DNA from: Pseudomonadota bacterium
Lineage (GTDB): Bacteria; Myxococcota_A; Polyangia; Polyangiales; Polyangiaceae
DNA length: 41,405 nucleotides
NCBI GenBank assembly: GCA_023431345.1
Contig: JAEYWK010000250.1
Span: forward strand, 1 to 41,405
Reading direction: 5' to 3'
The translations under genes and the position numbers were made by a program. Below are positions 39,838 to 41,405 of the stretch, in pieces. Numbering within the stretch: the stretch's first letter is position 1; the number at the start of each line of letters is the position of its first letter. The notes beneath the pieces were generated by a model that did not search any database, was not told the origin of the DNA, and saw only the letters and a list, made by a program, of their open reading frames with translations.

Positions 39838-41208
39838 TCAGGCGGAGTCGAGCCGAAAGCGGCGCGCGCCCCAGAGCGCGACGCTCGCCACCAGCGGCGC
39901 GAGACAACCGACCACTATCAGCACGTAGTCGAGAGCGTGTCGGGCGCGCGGCAGATTCCAGACCAGCGCCTGGATCGGCGTGAGCACGGCGTCGCAGGTC
40001 ACCGCGATCGCGAGGGCCGTGAGCGAGGAGGTCGCGCGCTTGTGCAGAAAGCGAAACAGCCCCGCCGCCACCACGATGTCGAAAGTCACCCAGCTCCACT
40101 TGAGCCAAGCGCTGCCGAACCAGCGCTCGGCGGGCGCGAGGGCGAGCAGCAGCGTCCAGGGCACCAGCAGCAGCGCCAAAGCTCGCAGCACCACCACTGG
40201 CCCCCGCGATAGCGTGCGCCAGCCAAAGCTGAAGAAACCCGTGCGCGTGAACGCCCACAGCGCGTCGACGAGCGAGCGCGCGCTACCTTGGCTAGGCGGA
40301 TACGACAAGAAGATGGGCAGCCAGCGCTCCGGCTCGAGCTTGGCCTTGTACGAGCGAACGCCACGAAAATCATAGAGCAGCGCGCCGCTGCGCCGAGCCG
40401 CCCGCAGCAGCGGCGACACGTCGCCGGCCAGCGGAGCCAGCCCCAGGGTGAGCCAGGTCACGCCTCGCTCGCTGGCCCAGGTCATGACCGCGTCGATCAG
40501 CAGCTCCGGCGTCCCGTTCGGCGCCTGCGGATCGCGCAGCACGTCTTCGATGAACCAGCCGCCGCGCGCCGGCACGGGGACGACGCCGGCCACGCCGACG
40601 ATTTGTCCATCGCGCTCGGCGACGAAGCAGCGACGGTCGGCCGTGAAGCTGAAGAGCTCGACCCGTACCAAAAACTCCATGGGCGCCAGGTGGCGCGAAC
40701 GCAGCCAGCGTTCGGCGAGGCGCGCGATGGCGGCGCGAGTCAGGCCCCCATCGAGCTCGGAGGCCGCCACTTCGCGCACCGCCACGCCCTTGGCCCGCGC
40801 GCGCCGCAGCTGTTCGCGCAAGCTGCGGCGGCGCCGCAAAATCGCCGACCATTCACGGGGATCCCAGACCGGCTGCTCTCCGATGCGGAGCGATCTCAGC
40901 CGCTCGCCGCACAGCTCGAGCAGTCGCTCTTCGGTCGCGAACAGGCACGCGCGCCGTTCGGCGCCGCGCGCGGCGGCCAGGAACGCCTCGAGCACTTGCG
41001 CGATGGCGGAGCTCGGCGCGATCGGCGCGCCTGCCGCGACCCAAGCCGCCCCCGTGTCGACGTAAGCGACGCAGCCGTCCGCGGTGAAGAAATACTCGTA
41101 GCCCTCCTCCAGCGTCTGGAAGGACGTCGCGTTCCAGCCGTGCTCGCGCACCAGCTCGAGGACTCGCCCGCGAGCTCCGGCCACATCGACGGCGGCAGCG
41201 ACTGCCAT
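39838..41208 (-). CDS. DUF2156 (MprF C-terminal-like) protein with C-terminal membrane helices
   Basis: Residues 1-310 form a double GNAT-like domain as in the aminoacyl-tRNA-dependent phosphatidylglycerol aminoacyltransferase MprF (DUF2156). Visible stretches are EHGWNATSFQTLEEGYEYFF, RCFVAERDGQIVGVAGVVPV, WFIEDVLRDPQAPNGTPELL, TWLTLGLAPLA and DFRGVRSYKAKLEPE, which matches the family's F.GLR.FK.KF.P pattern. Three or four hydrophobic helices follow (about 340-450). In MprF the helices come first, so the order is reversed here. Lipid aminoacylation is possible but the acceptor is unknown. The start is ATG 41208; the length is 456 aa. Confidence 0.82.
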   Translation of the reverse strand: MAVAAAVDVAGARGRVLELVREHGWNATSFQTLEEGYEYFFTADGCVAYVDTGAAWVAAGAPIAPSSAIAQVLEAFLAAARGAERRACLFATEERLLELCGERLRSLRIGEQPVWDPREWSAILRRRRSLREQLRRARAKGVAVREVAASELDGGLTRAAIARLAERWLRSRHLAPMEFLVRVELFSFTADRRCFVAERDGQIVGVAGVVPVPARGGWFIEDVLRDPQAPNGTPELLIDAVMTWASERGVTWLTLGLAPLAGDVSPLLRAARRSGALLYDFRGVRSYKAKLEPERWLPIFLSYPPSQGSARSLVDALWAFTRTGFFSFGWRTLSRGPVVVLRALALLLVPWTLLLALAPAERWFGSAWLKWSWVTFDIVVAAGLFRFLHKRATSSLTALAIAVTCDAVLTPIQALVWNLPRARHALDYVLIVVGCLAPLVASVALWGARRFRLDSA

Positions 41209-41244
41209 GGCTGAATTATCGATCGGGCCGCGGGCCCGAGCCGC

Positions 41245-41405
41245 TCACTTCTTGTTCGCGCCGCACATGCCCGGCGCGCAGCCACCCGGTGAGCACGTCT
41301 TTTCTTTCTCCGCGGAGCCGGCTGCGGGCGCGACCTCGCGGGCGCTGACCGCGGGGGCTGGGGCGTCGGCGCTCGGCGTCGCCGTCAGGGCGGCGGGAGC
41401 GGGGG
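41245..41405 (-). CDS. C-terminal fragment of a low-complexity protein with a Cys-rich tail
   Basis: The last 53 codons are in the window, preceded at the edge by two bases of another codon. They read Ala/Pro-rich low complexity (PAALTATPSADAPAPAVSAR), then a charged patch EKEKT and the tail CSPGGCAPGMCGANKK before the stop at 41245-41247. The three Cys form C-x4-C-x4-C with Gly/Pro between. The end recalls small exported Cys-Gly proteins that bind copper or are modified by MNIO (DUF692) enzymes, but the likeness is weak. It was identified by reading the frame back from the TGA; the start is outside the window. Confidence 0.55.
   Translation of the reverse strand, partial: PAPAALTATPSADAPAPAVSAREVAPAAGSAEKEKTCSPGGCAPGMCGANKK

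Overview
The window is high-GC bacterial chromosome (my estimate is near 70 % G+C) and most resembles a predatory or social myxobacterium of the Polyangia/Sorangium side of Myxococcota. The signs are glycine-rich lipoproteins with GG-type low-complexity linkers, a very large Ser/Thr kinase fused to a helical-repeat region, a lone chemoreceptor, a DUF6178-like protein, GTG/TTG starts, and short operons that change strand often. This assignment is inference; there is no rRNA or other phylogenetic marker. I saw no tRNA, rRNA, CRISPR array, prophage or complete insertion sequence. The only mobile-looking item is a 94-bp MITE-like inverted repeat at the left edge.

Layout. 1-4011: a truncated gene, the MITE-like element, a lipoprotein, then a translationally coupled pair for 1-pyrroline-5-carboxylate dehydrogenase and ferrochelatase, all on the minus strand. 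4057-10748 (plus): a helical-repeat Ser/Thr kinase overlapping a lipoprotein, then a chemoreceptor coupled to a Gly-rich lipoprotein. 10818-15482: an L,D-transpeptidase lipoprotein, a membrane protein, a sulfatase-fold lipoprotein, a 66-aa secreted protein with four C-x3-C pairs, and another Gly-rich lipoprotein. 15483-15959 carries no convincing gene, only hairpins. 15960-20816 (minus): a four-gene ABC export unit (ATPase, permease, GldG-like, DUF4340) in which every junction is a 4-nt stop/start overlap preceded by a strong Shine-Dalgarno sequence.

20984-27911: epoxyqueuosine reductase, HflK-HflC, a membrane-anchored sulfatase-fold enzyme, an isolated cytochrome oxidase subunit III coupled to a 76-aa protein, and PdxH. 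28034-32883: a small exported helical protein, an NAD-dependent sugar epimerase, a MepA-LysM murein endopeptidase, ThiS, a VanW protein and a Cys-containing lipoprotein. 32960-41405: gamma-carbonic anhydrase coupled to MiaB, a long-chain acyl-CoA synthetase, a TetR regulator with a perfect palindromic operator running into its start codon, a DUF6178-like protein, an EamA-type transporter, a DUF2156 (MprF-like) protein, and the 3' end of a gene ending in a C-x4-C-x4-C tail.

Together these are mainly envelope and housekeeping functions: peptidoglycan editing (L,D-transpeptidase, MepA, VanW), lipoprotein and export traffic, membrane protein quality control (HflKC), tRNA modification (QueG, MiaB), cofactors (HemH, PdxH, ThiS) and lipid activation. 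Gene packing is extreme: eight NTGA stop/start overlaps, two tail-to-tail antisense overlaps, and two long same-strand overlaps. I do not see a clear defence island or biosynthetic cluster. The best candidates for something undescribed are the non-RD helical-repeat kinase, the four-fold C-x3-C mini-protein, the Cys-tailed partial protein, and the TetR operator/start-codon arrangement.
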